A stretch of DNA of 64,000 nucleotides from Adhaeribacter aquaticus DSM 16391 (GTDB lineage: Bacteria; Bacteroidota; Bacteroidia; Cytophagales; Hymenobacteraceae). The stretch spans positions 558,001-622,000 of the forward strand of contig NZ_KI421517.1 in the NCBI RefSeq assembly GCF_000473365.1. The letters run 5' to 3'. The translations under genes were made by a program, and so were the position numbers. Below the pieces are notes generated by a model. That model was given only the letters and a program-made list of their open reading frames with translations. It did no database searches and was not told where the DNA came from. Of this stretch, positions 30,801-38,548 are shown piece by piece (the first letter of the stretch is position 1; every line of letters starts with the position of its first letter).

Positions 30801-31523
30801 GAGCTAAACGCTGCCCAGCAAAGCTTGTTTGGAGGAGGCGCTGCCGTAGCCGCTCCGTTACCAAAAGTACCGGAAGTTACCCCCTGGACGCCAACCGAAA
30901 AGCTGCGCCGAGAAAAAGAAGTAGTAGGTTTCTATATTTCCGGTCACCCTTTAGATCAATTTAGTCTGGAAATAGAATCGTACTGTACCTGCGGCCTGGA
31001 TAAAATTGTTGAGCACAAAAATAAGGATATTAACGTAGCCGGCATCTTGTCGAATATCGTTATTCGGACGGCCAAAAACGGTAATCCATTTGCTTTGTTT
31101 ACGCTGGAGGATTACGACTCTACGCTGAACATGGCCTTATTTGGGGAAGATTATGTAAAGTTCTCGCCGTACCTGAAAGAGGGCATGTTTGTGTTTATCC
31201 GGGGTAAAGTGCAATTGCGCTACAAATCGGAAGACCAGTGGGAGCTGAAGCCAATGAATATTCAGTTGCTGGGCGACATTGCCGACAAAATGGCTAACGG
31301 CGTGCGCCTGGATATAGACATTTTAACCCTTAACGACCTGCTGATTGACCGGATTGAAGAAGCGGCCAGCAGCTCACCCGGTGGGAAAAAATTAGAACTG
31401 ATGCTAATTGACACCACGGAGCGTTTAGCCATCGAAATGTTCTCCCGCAAATACCGCATTGATCCTAAAACCTTTATTCAGAAGGTAAAGGAAAACAGTA
31501 TTGGTACTTGTAAGTTATTATAG
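27888..31523 (+). CDS. dnaE: DNA polymerase III subunit alpha
   Basis: Replicative polymerase of 1211 residues. The N-terminal PHP domain starts HLHTHTQYSLLDG (6-18). The family C catalytic core has GPGRGSAAGSAAAYC (about 418-432) and the triple-Asp motif MPDIDIDFDDENRQR (about 461-475); tandem HhH and an OB-fold (about 1040-1130) follow. There is no intein or proofreading exonuclease fusion. The start is GTG at 27888, since the PHP motif begins only five residues later and no upstream ATG is available. Codon use is GC-richer than in the flanking genes, as expected for a well-conserved highly constrained gene. Stand-alone. Confidence 0.98.
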   Translation: MPDYSHLHTHTQYSLLDGAASIGKLMKKAQEDGMKAVAMTDHGNMFGAFNFVAEANKYNVKPIVGCEFYLVEDRHQKTFTKESRDNRYHQLLLAKDQAGYQNLAKLCSLSYIEGLYSKWPRIDKELLQKYSKGLIATSCCIGAELPQTILWKGEEEAEKQLKWWLDLFGEDYYIEIQRHGLQNIDNTGKSQEDVNQVLLRLAKKYGVSVICTNDSHYVEQSDWNAHDILLCVNTGEDESVPVGDFQTKYFRLLTGDGKVAYDHYDNLRQSVATDQKARQMLYRIEEEMSKPKPQSRFGFPNDEFYFKTQAQMNELFKDVPQAVDFTNEIVDKITPPKLQRDILLPNFPIPPEHAGPDAFLRHLTFEGAKKRYGEITPEIEERLNYELQIIETMGFAGYFLIVQDFINKGRDMGVAVGPGRGSAAGSAAAYCIGITNIDPIKYSLLFERFLNPERVSMPDIDIDFDDENRQRVIDYVVDKYGKTQVAQIITFGTMAAKSSIKDVARALELPLSEANELAKMVPDAPGTTLAKAFEESPELKSIRDGDDLRAKTLKLAEKLEGSVRNTGIHAAGVIIAPDDITNYIPVSTSKDSDLLVTQFDGKVIESAGMLKMDFLGLKTLTIIKDALTLIKRNHGVDINIDDIPMDDEKTYELYQRGDTIGTFQFESEGMRMYLKDLKPTNIEDLIAMNALYRPGPMQFIPNFINRKHGREEVDYPHELLEPILNYSQGIMVYQEQIMQTAQILAGYSLGGADLLRRAMGKKDMKKMAQEREKFIKGAKEINNIPEKKASEVFDVMEKFAQYGFNRSHSAAYSVVAYQTGYLKAHYPAEYMASVLTHNMNDIKKVTFFIEEARKQQVPVLGPDVNESIYKFNVNAEGAIRFGLGAIKGTGESAVEAILEEREKNGPYTDIFDFSKRVNLRAVNKKTFESMAQAGAFDSFEKYHRAQYLEIPEGETQNLIEKAVRFGNNYQAELNAAQQSLFGGGAAVAAPLPKVPEVTPWTPTEKLRREKEVVGFYISGHPLDQFSLEIESYCTCGLDKIVEHKNKDINVAGILSNIVIRTAKNGNPFALFTLEDYDSTLNMALFGEDYVKFSPYLKEGMFVFIRGKVQLRYKSEDQWELKPMNIQLLGDIADKMANGVRLDIDILTLNDLLIDRIEEAASSSPGGKKLELMLIDTTERLAIEMFSRKYRIDPKTFIQKVKENSIGTCKLL

Positions 31524-31536
31524 ATTTTACGAATAA

Positions 31537-31560
31537 GTGTCAGGTGATAATACCTGACAC
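31537..31560. repeat. Perfect hairpin downstream of dnaE
   Basis: GTGTCAGGT, 6-base loop, ACCTGACAC. There is no T tract, so it is not a typical intrinsic terminator. It is 13 bases past the dnaE stop and starts the palindrome cluster upstream of the Mrr gene. Confidence 0.7.
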
Positions 31561-31588
31561 GGCAGAGATTATATTTAGCTTTGAATTT

Positions 31589-31629
31589 TATAGCGTTTAT
31601 CTTCTAATTAATAGTGGGTAAACGCTATA
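31589..31629. repeat. Inverted repeat upstream of the Mrr-type gene
   Basis: Perfect 11-base arms TATAGCGTTTA (31589-31599) and TAAACGCTATA (31619-31629) around a 19-base loop, 60 bases before the Mrr start. It could be an operator or element boundary. Confidence 0.65.
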
Positions 31630-31688
31630 TTGCTTTAATACATTTCCTTCTAATCATATAATACTTTTTCTAATAATCAAAAAATAGT

Positions 31689-32552
31689 ATGCCTGAATCC
31701 TTCAAGTATAAATATGACGATCTTTTTAATCCTACATTAAAAGCTTTACATAATTTAGGTGGTTCAGGATCAGTTGAAGAGATAGAAGAACAAGTCTCTT
31801 TAATCCTTAAATTAACTGATGAACAAGTTAATGAGGTTCATCGTGGCAATACAAGTAAATTATCCTATCGACTTACATGGGCCAGAAATTATTTAAAGCG
31901 ATTTAATCTTTTGGAAAACTCATCCAGAGGTGTTTGGGCTTTAACTGAGTTAGGACTTAAAACACCATCCGTTGATAAAGAAGTCGTAAAGCGTCAGGTT
32001 GTTGCTGAGGACAGACTTCAAAGACCAAAAGATAAATCCAGACCGGCGGCACCTATTGAAGAAGTTTTAGAGGATGAAGAGCTTCATAAATATTCCTGGC
32101 AAGAGAAATTAATTGAGGAGCTTCAAAATATTAGTCCAGCAGCATTTGAACGTCTTTGCCAGCGCCTTCTGCGTGAGCTTGGATTTCAAAATGTAGAAGT
32201 TACTGGGCGACCTAATGATGGAGGAATTGATGGAAAAGGGATGTTGCGTTTAGGAGGCGTGCTTTCCTTTCACGTTATATTCCAAGCCAAAAGATATAAA
32301 GGAGCTGTTTCTCCTTCTATAGTTAGAGATTTTAGAGGTGCGATGGTAGGCCGGGCAGATAAAGGGTTGATTATTACTACCGGAACATTCACAAGAGAAG
32401 CAAAACGAGAAGCATCACGTGACGGCGCACCTCCAATAGATTTAATGGATGGAAACGATCTTGCTGAAAAATTAAAAGAATTAAGATTAGGAATAGATAT
32501 TGAACTGGTTGAAAAAATAAAAATTAAAAGCGATTGGTTTAAAACTTTTTAA
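31689..32552 (+). CDS. Mrr-type restriction endonuclease (probable type IV, solitary)
   Basis: The 287-residue protein has an N-terminal winged-helix Mrr_N domain (about 5-100, LFNPTLKALHNLGGSGSVEEI) and a C-terminal Mrr catalytic domain of the PD-(D/E)xK fold: FERLCQRLLRELGFQNVEVTG, then NDGGIDGKG (about 178-186) and the QAKRYKG motif (about 199-205), with LIITTGTFTREA typical of the family. Mrr enzymes cut methylated or otherwise modified foreign DNA. No methyltransferase or specificity subunit is adjacent, consistent with type IV restriction. Its codons (many AGA, few CGG/CGC) differ from neighbours, and palindromes lie on both sides, which suggests recent acquisition. Confidence 0.9.
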   Translation: MPESFKYKYDDLFNPTLKALHNLGGSGSVEEIEEQVSLILKLTDEQVNEVHRGNTSKLSYRLTWARNYLKRFNLLENSSRGVWALTELGLKTPSVDKEVVKRQVVAEDRLQRPKDKSRPAAPIEEVLEDEELHKYSWQEKLIEELQNISPAAFERLCQRLLRELGFQNVEVTGRPNDGGIDGKGMLRLGGVLSFHVIFQAKRYKGAVSPSIVRDFRGAMVGRADKGLIITTGTFTREAKREASRDGAPPIDLMDGNDLAEKLKELRLGIDIELVEKIKIKSDWFKTF

Positions 32553-32573
32553 TTTTCTCCACCTGCCCCACCT

Positions 32574-32649
32574 GCCGCAAGTTTGAGTGAAACGGAAACT
32601 TGTGGCTTTTATTTAGCCAGTTTGTAACTGGCGCAAGTTGAAAACTTGC
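32574..32649. repeat. Three tandem palindromes downstream of the Mrr-type gene
   Basis: Three back-to-back hairpins: 32574-32606 (arms GCCGCAAGTTT and AAACTTGTGGC, one G-T pair), 32616-32632 (GCCAGTT and AACTGGC) and 32633-32649 (GCAAGTT and AACTTGC). All share a CAAGTT/CAGTT core. They resemble repetitive extragenic palindromes, but genome copy number cannot be checked here. Confidence 0.65.
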
Positions 32650-32790
32650 TTTATTTCTACTCCAAGTTATTGCTACGATCAAACTTGAAGTAGACTTAAT
32701 CCAGAATGGTCTCCAAATTTGAAAAAGCGAAATGGCAAGAAGTTAAAAGTACAGAAACTAATGCCTGAACTTTATAACTTTCCAACATAA

Positions 32791-33624
32791 TTATTTCAGA
32801 TGAATCACCATACCCAAGCCAGGTTTTCCGGTTGGAAGCACGGTAGGCATAAACATGGTATTAAGTCCTTTATCTTTAAACCACCGGTCGTTAGCCAAGT
32901 AAACCAGGTTGGTAGTTAAAATACCAACACCGGCACCAGCCAGCACATCCGAAAACCAGTGTGCATCGTTTAGTACCCGCATCATGCCGGTGGCAGAAGC
33001 AGCGGTGTAAGAGGCAATGCCAATCCATTTACTCTTGCCCCTGAACTCGCGGCTGACCATAGTGGCTACCACAAACGCATAAGTTGTATGCCCCGATGGA
33101 AACGAATAGCTGTTCGCCTCATTAGGTCGTGATACGTTTGTAATCTTCTTCATCGGCCACAAAATACCCGAGGCCAGTGCGCCGGAAGCTGCCAATAATC
33201 CAACCTGCCGCGTTACATTGTGTCGGTTCTGCGACGACAAGATATCAAACACCACTAAACCGGCAGCGGGTGCAAAAATGAGGTAATCATCTACGTCAGT
33301 TTTAAAGTTAGGAAACGTTTTAGTTCGAAGATCATAACGCACATCATGCCGGTCATAAATACCATTATTTATCATTAATAAGCCCGTACCAATAAAAGCC
33401 GCAGGCATAATAAGCCCCCGTCTTAAGTTACCCTTGCGGAGGAATGGATCCCGCGGATCTTCCGGCTTTTGTTGTTGTATAGTATCTGCCAGAACGGTGG
33501 TAGCCGGTGAATCTGACGTTCCTTGTGCCAAAACCGAAGCCGGTAAAAGTGCAAACCACAGGTATGGTATTATTACCACATGGCGCAACCGATGTAAAAA
33601 AGAAAAAGTAGGTAGTTGAGTCAT
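32791..33624 (-). CDS. PAP2-family phosphatase, exported/membrane
   Basis: The 277-residue protein is a type 2 phosphatidic acid phosphatase. The three-part signature is intact: KKITNVSRP (K-x6-RP), SFPSGHTTYAF, and R-x5-H-x3-D in MRVLNDAHWFSDV. Such enzymes dephosphorylate lipid phosphates (for example undecaprenyl diphosphate or phosphatidate) on the periplasmic face. I place the start at the ATG at 33624 because it begins a good signal sequence (cleaved after SVLAQ); an in-frame ATG at 33705 would add 27 polar residues before it. Substrate unknown. Confidence 0.9.
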   Translation of the reverse strand: MTQLPTFSFLHRLRHVVIIPYLWFALLPASVLAQGTSDSPATTVLADTIQQQKPEDPRDPFLRKGNLRRGLIMPAAFIGTGLLMINNGIYDRHDVRYDLRTKTFPNFKTDVDDYLIFAPAAGLVVFDILSSQNRHNVTRQVGLLAASGALASGILWPMKKITNVSRPNEANSYSFPSGHTTYAFVVATMVSREFRGKSKWIGIASYTAASATGMMRVLNDAHWFSDVLAGAGVGILTTNLVYLANDRWFKDKGLNTMFMPTVLPTGKPGLGMVIHLK

Positions 33625-33705
33625 AAATATACAGCCTTGGTGAGAAAAGATTCCGTTTTTACGAGGTTTTGTTATTCTGGTTAGCTCCATAAATATTTTA
33701 AACAC

Positions 33706-34265
33706 TCTCAGGGCTAAAAGTTGACCTAACCAGAGAAAAAAAATGGATTAATGCATTTCCGGATGTACTTAGCTAAAAAAACTTTGGCGGACGCATTACT
33801 CCGCGCAACCCATCATGCGGGTTAATAGCTTTGCCAATAATATTATCTTAATGGATAAATCTGGATTAACATTTTTATCTGTCAGCAGGTCCATTCTAAA
33901 TACCGGTTTCATCTGTTTTTACTGCCCTATAACAGCCTACCTCTTCTGCTTCTCAATAGCCAGGCAGCGAGCAATCCGAAAAGAAGTTTTTTGACATGCA
34001 CTACTACGCCTGAGCCAACCAAAAGAAAAAAGAAAACAAATTCCTGAATACAATGATCAACCTTAAACCAAAACGCTTCCTACTTAGGTTAACTGTTCAT
34101 TTTACCTTTATTGTAGGCTCATGTCTTGCAGATACTTACATACAATTATTAATAGTTTGTGGATAAAATTTATGCCGTTCGTATACTAAGGGGATTAAGT
34201 TTTTCATTATGTAAAAGTAGTAAGTAGGTTATTTAGCACCACCATAAATATACTAAGGGTTGATT
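33706..34265. other. Spacer upstream of the secreted paralogue pair
   Basis: About 560 bases with many stop codons in all frames and no gene I can support. It holds a DnaA-box-like 9-mer (34158-34166) about 100 bases upstream of the first paralogue. No exact TAnnTTTG element was found close to that gene. Confidence 0.4.
34158..34166 (-). promoter_or_regulatory. DnaA-box-like 9-mer (TTATCCACA)
   Basis: Plus-strand TGTGGATAA within TTTGTGGATAAAAT, the same 14 bases as at 22239-22252. It lies about 100 bases upstream of the gene at 34266. Confidence 0.4.
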
Positions 34266-34826
34266 ATGATCAGAAGAACTATTACCACAAATTTAACAGG
34301 GCTTTTAACTTTTATAATGTTGGTTTTTGGCCTTGAAAGGGCAAACGCACAAACTGGTACTGGATCTAATATGAACCGTCAGATCCTGGCTTTTAGTTTA
34401 TTTGATAAAACCGGAAAGCAATTAACCGATGAAGATTTAAAAACCGGTCTGGTTAAAGTTTATTCCTTACGGGAATCGTCAAAAGCCTTTTACCCGCAAT
34501 TAGCTTTTGATAAAGAAACTGGTCTGTTTACTTTTTCCGAACCTGTTCTTTCGTATGGTATTGCTTTGGCTTTTGTAACACCGGCTGAAACGATGTATGT
34601 ATTCACCCATGGCAGGTTTGGCCCTCCCCGGACCATAGACGGCATTAAAATCCAAAAAGGCAGCTATATTTTCTCATCTAATGATTTTGCTAAAAGTAAT
34701 GTAATAAAGGTAGATGACTGGAGCCAATATTTAGAAGATGAAACCCCGGTAGCTAAACAGGATCTTTCCGCTTATAATGACCAGTTACAGGGAAAAAGAC
34801 CAGTACCGCTTCTGAAGAAAGAATAA
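34266..34826 (+). CDS. Secreted protein of unknown function, paralogue A
   Basis: The 186-residue product starts with a signal peptide (about 1-29, ending ANAQT). The mature domain is about 150 residues, beta-rich, ending in an acidic segment (YLEDETPVAKQDLSAY). It is clearly homologous to the product of the next gene (35190): shared blocks include LFDKTGKQLT/LFDKSGNQLT, VKVYSLR, DTMY/ETMY and LEDETP-A-QDLSAY. I do not recognise the family. An in-frame TTG at 34260 is less likely than this ATG. No promoter element is obvious. Confidence 0.75.
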   Translation: MIRRTITTNLTGLLTFIMLVFGLERANAQTGTGSNMNRQILAFSLFDKTGKQLTDEDLKTGLVKVYSLRESSKAFYPQLAFDKETGLFTFSEPVLSYGIALAFVTPAETMYVFTHGRFGPPRTIDGIKIQKGSYIFSSNDFAKSNVIKVDDWSQYLEDETPVAKQDLSAYNDQLQGKRPVPLLKKE

Positions 34827-35189
34827 AAGCACATTTTGTTTCACTTACTTACAGAAGCCAAACACTAAACCAACTGATTAATTAATTATCTGGTAGCCCG
34901 GTGATTGTGTAAAAAAATGCAACAACCTTATTAAAAACTAACCAGCCAGCCCTCCCCAACTAATGAAATAACTGTGCAGCAGTAAACTTTATTCTCTTTC
35001 TATTTTCGGATTATTAAGAGCCTGTATCCACTAACTCTTACTTACTTTTCAAGAAATTTATGAATGAACATACTATTTACTAAATTTGTTTTTATAATAG
35101 TAACGCTGCCAGGTTGGCAGTAAAAAAAGTTGGCTATTAATTTGCAGGCATATTTAAACTTTTATAACTAAGTGACTATATTAAGTAAA
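34827..35189. other. Spacer between the two secreted paralogues
   Basis: 363 bases, AT-rich, no gene seen. No clear terminator follows paralogue A, so cotranscription is possible, but the length suggests that each gene has its own control. Confidence 0.35.
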
Positions 35190-35723
35190 ATGAAAAATTA
35201 TAAGTTAGGGCTAACGTTAATATTAGTAGTAGTAAGCGCTACTTTAGTTTTGGCTCAGACCTTTTCCAAACAAGGTATTTCCTTTACTTTGTTTGATAAA
35301 AGTGGCAACCAACTAACCAACGAAGCTATAACTTCCGGACAAGTAAAAGTATATTCTTTACGGCCTGAAAACGCTGCCAAAGAACAACAATTAAGCTACA
35401 ACCGGATTACAAAAAGATTCATATTTACAGAGTCGGCCATATCGCCAGGTATTAGTTTAGCATTGGCGAGTCCAACTGACACCATGTATATTTCTGTATA
35501 TGGACGCTCTGGCACTGACCGGGTGATAGAAGGGCTAAAAGTACAGAGAGGCAGTTATGTACTTACCTCTAATGAGTTTGCTGGCAGAAAATTATTGAAA
35601 GTAGATAACTGGGAAGAGTTTTTAGAAGATGAAACGCCAGCTGCTGAACAAGATCTTTCTGCTTACCGCAATGATTTAAGAGACAAAAAAGAAGTAACTC
35701 TCGTAGAAGGACTCAACAACTAA
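35190..35723 (+). CDS. Secreted protein of unknown function, paralogue B
   Basis: The 177-residue product has a signal peptide (about 1-22, ending LVLAQT) and a mature domain that aligns with paralogue A over its whole length without large gaps, including the C-terminal FLEDETPAAEQDLSAY block. The pair arose by tandem duplication followed by considerable divergence. There is no lipobox, no predicted transmembrane anchor after the signal, and no catalytic motif I can name. An in-frame GTG at 35172 is possible, but the ATG at 35190 directly starts the signal peptide. The thioredoxin gene follows 66 bases later. Confidence 0.75.
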   Translation: MKNYKLGLTLILVVVSATLVLAQTFSKQGISFTLFDKSGNQLTNEAITSGQVKVYSLRPENAAKEQQLSYNRITKRFIFTESAISPGISLALASPTDTMYISVYGRSGTDRVIEGLKVQRGSYVLTSNEFAGRKLLKVDNWEEFLEDETPAAEQDLSAYRNDLRDKKEVTLVEGLNN

Positions 35724-35789
35724 AAATACTTTAATAAGGCTTTGAACCTTAGTTTTTTTTTAATTTTTAAACCTTAAACCACAAATGTC

Positions 35790-36116
35790 ATGGGACACAA
35801 AGCAATCGAGATAACCGATGCCAATTTTGAAGAAATCATAAATTCAGATAAACCAGTATTAGTAGACTTCTGGGCAGAATGGTGCGGACCTTGCCGCATG
35901 GTGGGCCCGGTAGTAGAAGAACTAGCCGGCGACTACGAAGGACGAGTAGTAGTTGGTAAAGTAGACGTTGATGCCAACCCGCAGACTTCTGCAAAATTTG
36001 GTATCCGCAGCATCCCTACTTTATTAGTTTTCAAAAACGGACAAGTAGTAGATAAGCAAGTTGGTGCTGTTCCTAAAAATGCTTTAGCGCAAAAATTAGA
36101 AGCACAATTAGCTTAA
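35790..36116 (+). CDS. trxA: Thioredoxin
   Basis: Cytoplasmic disulfide reductase of 108 residues with the classic active site [11 protein letters not shown] (Cys at about 33 and 36) and the cis-Pro motif [13 protein letters not shown] (about 72-84). There is no signal peptide, so it acts in the cytoplasm with thioredoxin reductase. It follows paralogue B at 66 bases and ends at a good terminator. Confidence 0.97.
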   Translation: MGHKAIEITDANFEEIINSDKPVLVDFWAEWCGPCRMVGPVVEELAGDYEGRVVVGKVDVDANPQTSAKFGIRSIPTLLVFKNGQVVDKQVGAVPKNALAQKLEAQLA

Positions 36117-36132
36117 TTTAATAACTTTTTAT

Positions 36133-36168
36133 AAAAAGCCCTGCTAATTTTTATTAGCAGGGTTTTTG
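36133..36168 (+). terminator. Intrinsic terminator after trxA
   Basis: Arms CCCTGCTAAT and ATTAGCAGGG with A-run before and TTTTTGTTTTT after. Confidence 0.88.
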
Positions 36169-36314
36169 TTTTTATACAGGCTTAACTAATGCGCACATAC
36201 CTTATTTAAATAAAATTTTACAAAATATATGCGCCTGTATTTTCTTCATGTTCTCTTCATTTTCCTGTTCTAATTTTCGGTCATAAAATAAATAATAAGC
36301 AAAAAAAGATAAAC

Positions 36315-37010
36315 ATGACAAAAAATAAGAACCAACTTTCGTACCTGAAGAAATTTTCGGCTGCTCTAGCTTTCCTTCTTTTAATCTGGACGGGTGCCAC
36401 GGCTCAATCAGTTAAATTAGGAATAAAAGGAGGCGCTAATTACGGCACCATTACTGGTAAAATTCCAGCTTACCAGGATTACGACCTTAAACGCAAATTA
36501 AGCTTTAACGCTGGTATTTTTACCAATATCGCCTTTTCTCAGGTAGTAGCTGTTCAGCCAGAAGTACTGTATTCTTCTAAAGGTTTTCGGATTGATGACA
36601 AGCGTTCGGCAGGCAGTACGACTACTGAGCGGGAAATAACAGGTACCGTAAATTACCTGGATGTGCCGGTATTGGCTCAGGTAAGTGCTGGTAATATTTA
36701 TTTTGAAGCTGGTCCGCAATTCTCCTTTCTGTTAAACCAGGAAACAAAAGATCACCAAAGAATTACCCAGGAAGGCTTACTGGGCAAATCAACAACAGAA
36801 GGCACAACTTATAACAAGAGCACCGATAATTACAAACCAACCGATTATGGCTACGCCGTTGGTATCGGGTTCAAGTCTGCGGATAGCCCAGCCAGCATTA
36901 ACTTCCGGTATACCGCAGGTCTTTCTTCTTTCTTAAAATCTGATGATGTGGATGCCAGACATTCTGTTTTCCAGGTGTCGTTAAATTTCCTGTTGCCTTA
37001 TAAAAATTAA
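36315..37010 (+). CDS. PorT-like outer-membrane beta-barrel protein
   Basis: The 231-residue product has a signal peptide (about 1-31, ending GATAQS) and the pattern of a small eight-to-ten-stranded barrel: VKLGIKGGANYG at the start, repeated alternating strands such as YLDVPVLAQVSAGNIYFEAGPQFSFLL, and a C-terminal aromatic strand (VFQVSLNFLLPY). This is the broad outer-membrane beta-barrel family that includes PorT. The function is unknown. A hairpin terminator follows immediately. Confidence 0.85.
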   Translation: MTKNKNQLSYLKKFSAALAFLLLIWTGATAQSVKLGIKGGANYGTITGKIPAYQDYDLKRKLSFNAGIFTNIAFSQVVAVQPEVLYSSKGFRIDDKRSAGSTTTEREITGTVNYLDVPVLAQVSAGNIYFEAGPQFSFLLNQETKDHQRITQEGLLGKSTTEGTTYNKSTDNYKPTDYGYAVGIGFKSADSPASINFRYTAGLSSFLKSDDVDARHSVFQVSLNFLLPYKN

Positions 37011-37024
37011 TCCCAACTCAGTTT

Positions 37025-37062
37025 AATAATAAGTGCAGGCCTCTAGGTCTGCACTTATTATT
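37025..37062 (+). terminator. Intrinsic terminator after the barrel gene
   Basis: Perfect 14-base arms (37025-37038 and 37049-37062; core AAGTGCAG) with AT flanks, 14 bases past the stop. Confidence 0.85.
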
Positions 37063-37473
37063 TACATTAATCTATTTTCAAGGAAAATTGCTCCCGTTAA
37101 ACAAAAAAACATTGCCACTCGTCCTAAAAGGCATTTATGTTCTAAATTTATAAATATATTGTGTTTAGTTAACAAACAGGCTCTGTCCATCACGCTACAG
37201 CAATCAGTCAAATAATTTAAGCCTAAGAGATACTCTTGATAATTAAACCTTTTACTAAAAATGCTTCCAAAAGCTAAATGGCACAAAGCAGAAGTTAACA
37301 GTTTCTTATAATTTATAAAACAGTGTTGTACTCACCTACGGGAGCTATTTAACTTAAACCATTTCCCAAAAGGAGGCAGACCGAAATCCGGCTTTCCCTT
37401 TATATGCTACAAGGCGAGGTTGAGATTATCAGAAAATTAATCTTTATCTTTACAGTTAAACATTCCACCAAAC
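37063..37473. other. Spacer upstream of the VOC gene
   Basis: About 410 bases. Overlapping short reading frames exist on both strands, but they have no start context, family resemblance or codon bias, so I do not call them. TATCTTTA at 37443-37450 is a one-mismatch promoter element for the gene at 37474. Confidence 0.35.
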
Positions 37474-38007
37474 ATGAAAAATTTACTTAAATTTCTTTTG
37501 GCGGCTTCCTTCTTTTTGGCAGCCGAAGCAGGCTTCGCTCAGGCAAAACCTAAAACTCAAGCCCGCCCTGTGCAATTAGGTGCAATTGCCCAAACCTCAA
37601 CTATGCCGCAGGCTTTAAGCCTTAATCATATTGCCATTTATGTAAATAACCTGAAAACAGCCACGGATTTTTATGAAAACATATTACAATTAAAAGTTAT
37701 TCCAGAGCCATTTCACGATGGCCGGCATACCTGGTTTACTATTGGAGGTCCCATGACCCTGCACCTGATACAAGGTGCAGATGCTAATATTAAACGCGAT
37801 AAAGACGACCACTTATGCTTTAGTGTTAAATCAGTAGAAGCATTTATGGACCATTTGAATAAAAACAAAGTTGAATATACCAATTGGCCCGGTACCGAGA
37901 AGGCTCCTACTATTCGGGTAGATGGCGTAAAACAAATTTATTTTCAGGACCCGGACGGTCATTGGATAGAGATAAACGACGAAAATTTACAGAAGAAAAA
38001 TCTGTAA
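37474..38007 (+). CDS. Exported VOC-family (glyoxalase-like) protein
   Basis: The 177-residue product has a signal peptide (about 1-22, ending GFAQA) followed by one vicinal-oxygen-chelate domain (about 48-170): LNHIAIYVNNLKTATDFYENIL, MTLHLIQ, DDHLCFSV and QIYFQDPDGHWIEIND supply the usual His/Glu metal-ligand positions. VOC proteins include glyoxalase I, dioxygenases and antibiotic-resistance proteins and are normally cytoplasmic; a Sec signal makes this one unusual. It is monocistronic. Substrate unknown. Confidence 0.88.
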   Translation: MKNLLKFLLAASFFLAAEAGFAQAKPKTQARPVQLGAIAQTSTMPQALSLNHIAIYVNNLKTATDFYENILQLKVIPEPFHDGRHTWFTIGGPMTLHLIQGADANIKRDKDDHLCFSVKSVEAFMDHLNKNKVEYTNWPGTEKAPTIRVDGVKQIYFQDPDGHWIEINDENLQKKNL

Positions 38008-38033
38008 TTCCCAATCTATATTTAGGATTCTAG

Positions 38034-38070
38034 TATGCCACCTTTACTAACTAAGGGTGGCATATTTTTT
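38034..38070 (+). terminator. Intrinsic terminator after the VOC gene
   Basis: Arms TATGCCACCTTT and AAGGGTGGCATA (one wobble pair) followed by TTTTTTTAT. Confidence 0.82.
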
Positions 38071-38313
38071 TATAACCGTACTATTTTATTCTGCCTTAAA
38101 AGAATAAAGTAATACAGGCACACTATAGCTAAAAAAACAGTTAACTTATGTAAGAGTAAGCTGATTATTACTAGTTTTTAAAATCCAAAATTGTACTGGA
38201 GGCACCACTACCTAAACTTTTTTATGGGTTTAGAGTAAAATCAAATATTCAAATTCTTTTATACAAGGAGTATAATTATTTGATTTTAAAAGCTTTTAAC
38301 TCAAAATAAAACT

Positions 38314-38493
38314 ATGAAAAATATTCAAGCATTTTTATCAATATGCTTCATCTTGCTAACTTTAACTTTAAGTAGCTGCGAAGTAATTGGAGATATCTTT
38401 AAAGCAGGCATGTGGACTGCAGTGGTATTGATAGCCGTAGTAGTCTTTTTTATTATGTGGTTACTACGAAAAATAAGAGGTCCACGCAGGTAA
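38314..38493 (+). CDS. Small lipoprotein with one membrane helix (59 residues)
   Basis: An ATG at 38314 opens a 59-codon frame. The N-terminus has a lipoprotein signal ending LTLSSC (Cys about 23), then EVIGDIFKAGMW, a hydrophobic helix (about 35-51) and a basic end (RKIRGPRR). This layout resembles a family of very short Bacteroidota proteins that databases sometimes label phosphatidate cytidylyltransferase without good reason; I recall this rather than having checked it. A strong hairpin terminator follows 17 bases after the stop, supporting a real gene. Function unknown. Confidence 0.7.
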   Translation: MKNIQAFLSICFILLTLTLSSCEVIGDIFKAGMWTAVVLIAVVVFFIMWLLRKIRGPRR

Positions 38494-38510
38494 AAAACCT
38501 AACCTAAACC

Positions 38511-38548
38511 AATAAAAAAGGGAAGCTAAATAGCTTCCCTTTTTTATT
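38511..38548. terminator. Bidirectional intrinsic terminator
   Basis: An 18-base perfect inverted repeat (arms 38511-38528 and 38531-38548; core GGGAAGCTA) between the small lipoprotein gene and the convergent hydroxylase gene; the stop codon of the latter overlaps its edge. Confidence 0.9.

Noticed and set aside
37033-37286. Overlapping short frames on both strands
   Set aside because: They start in the terminator hairpin of the previous gene, overlap each other antisense and lack any family resemblance.
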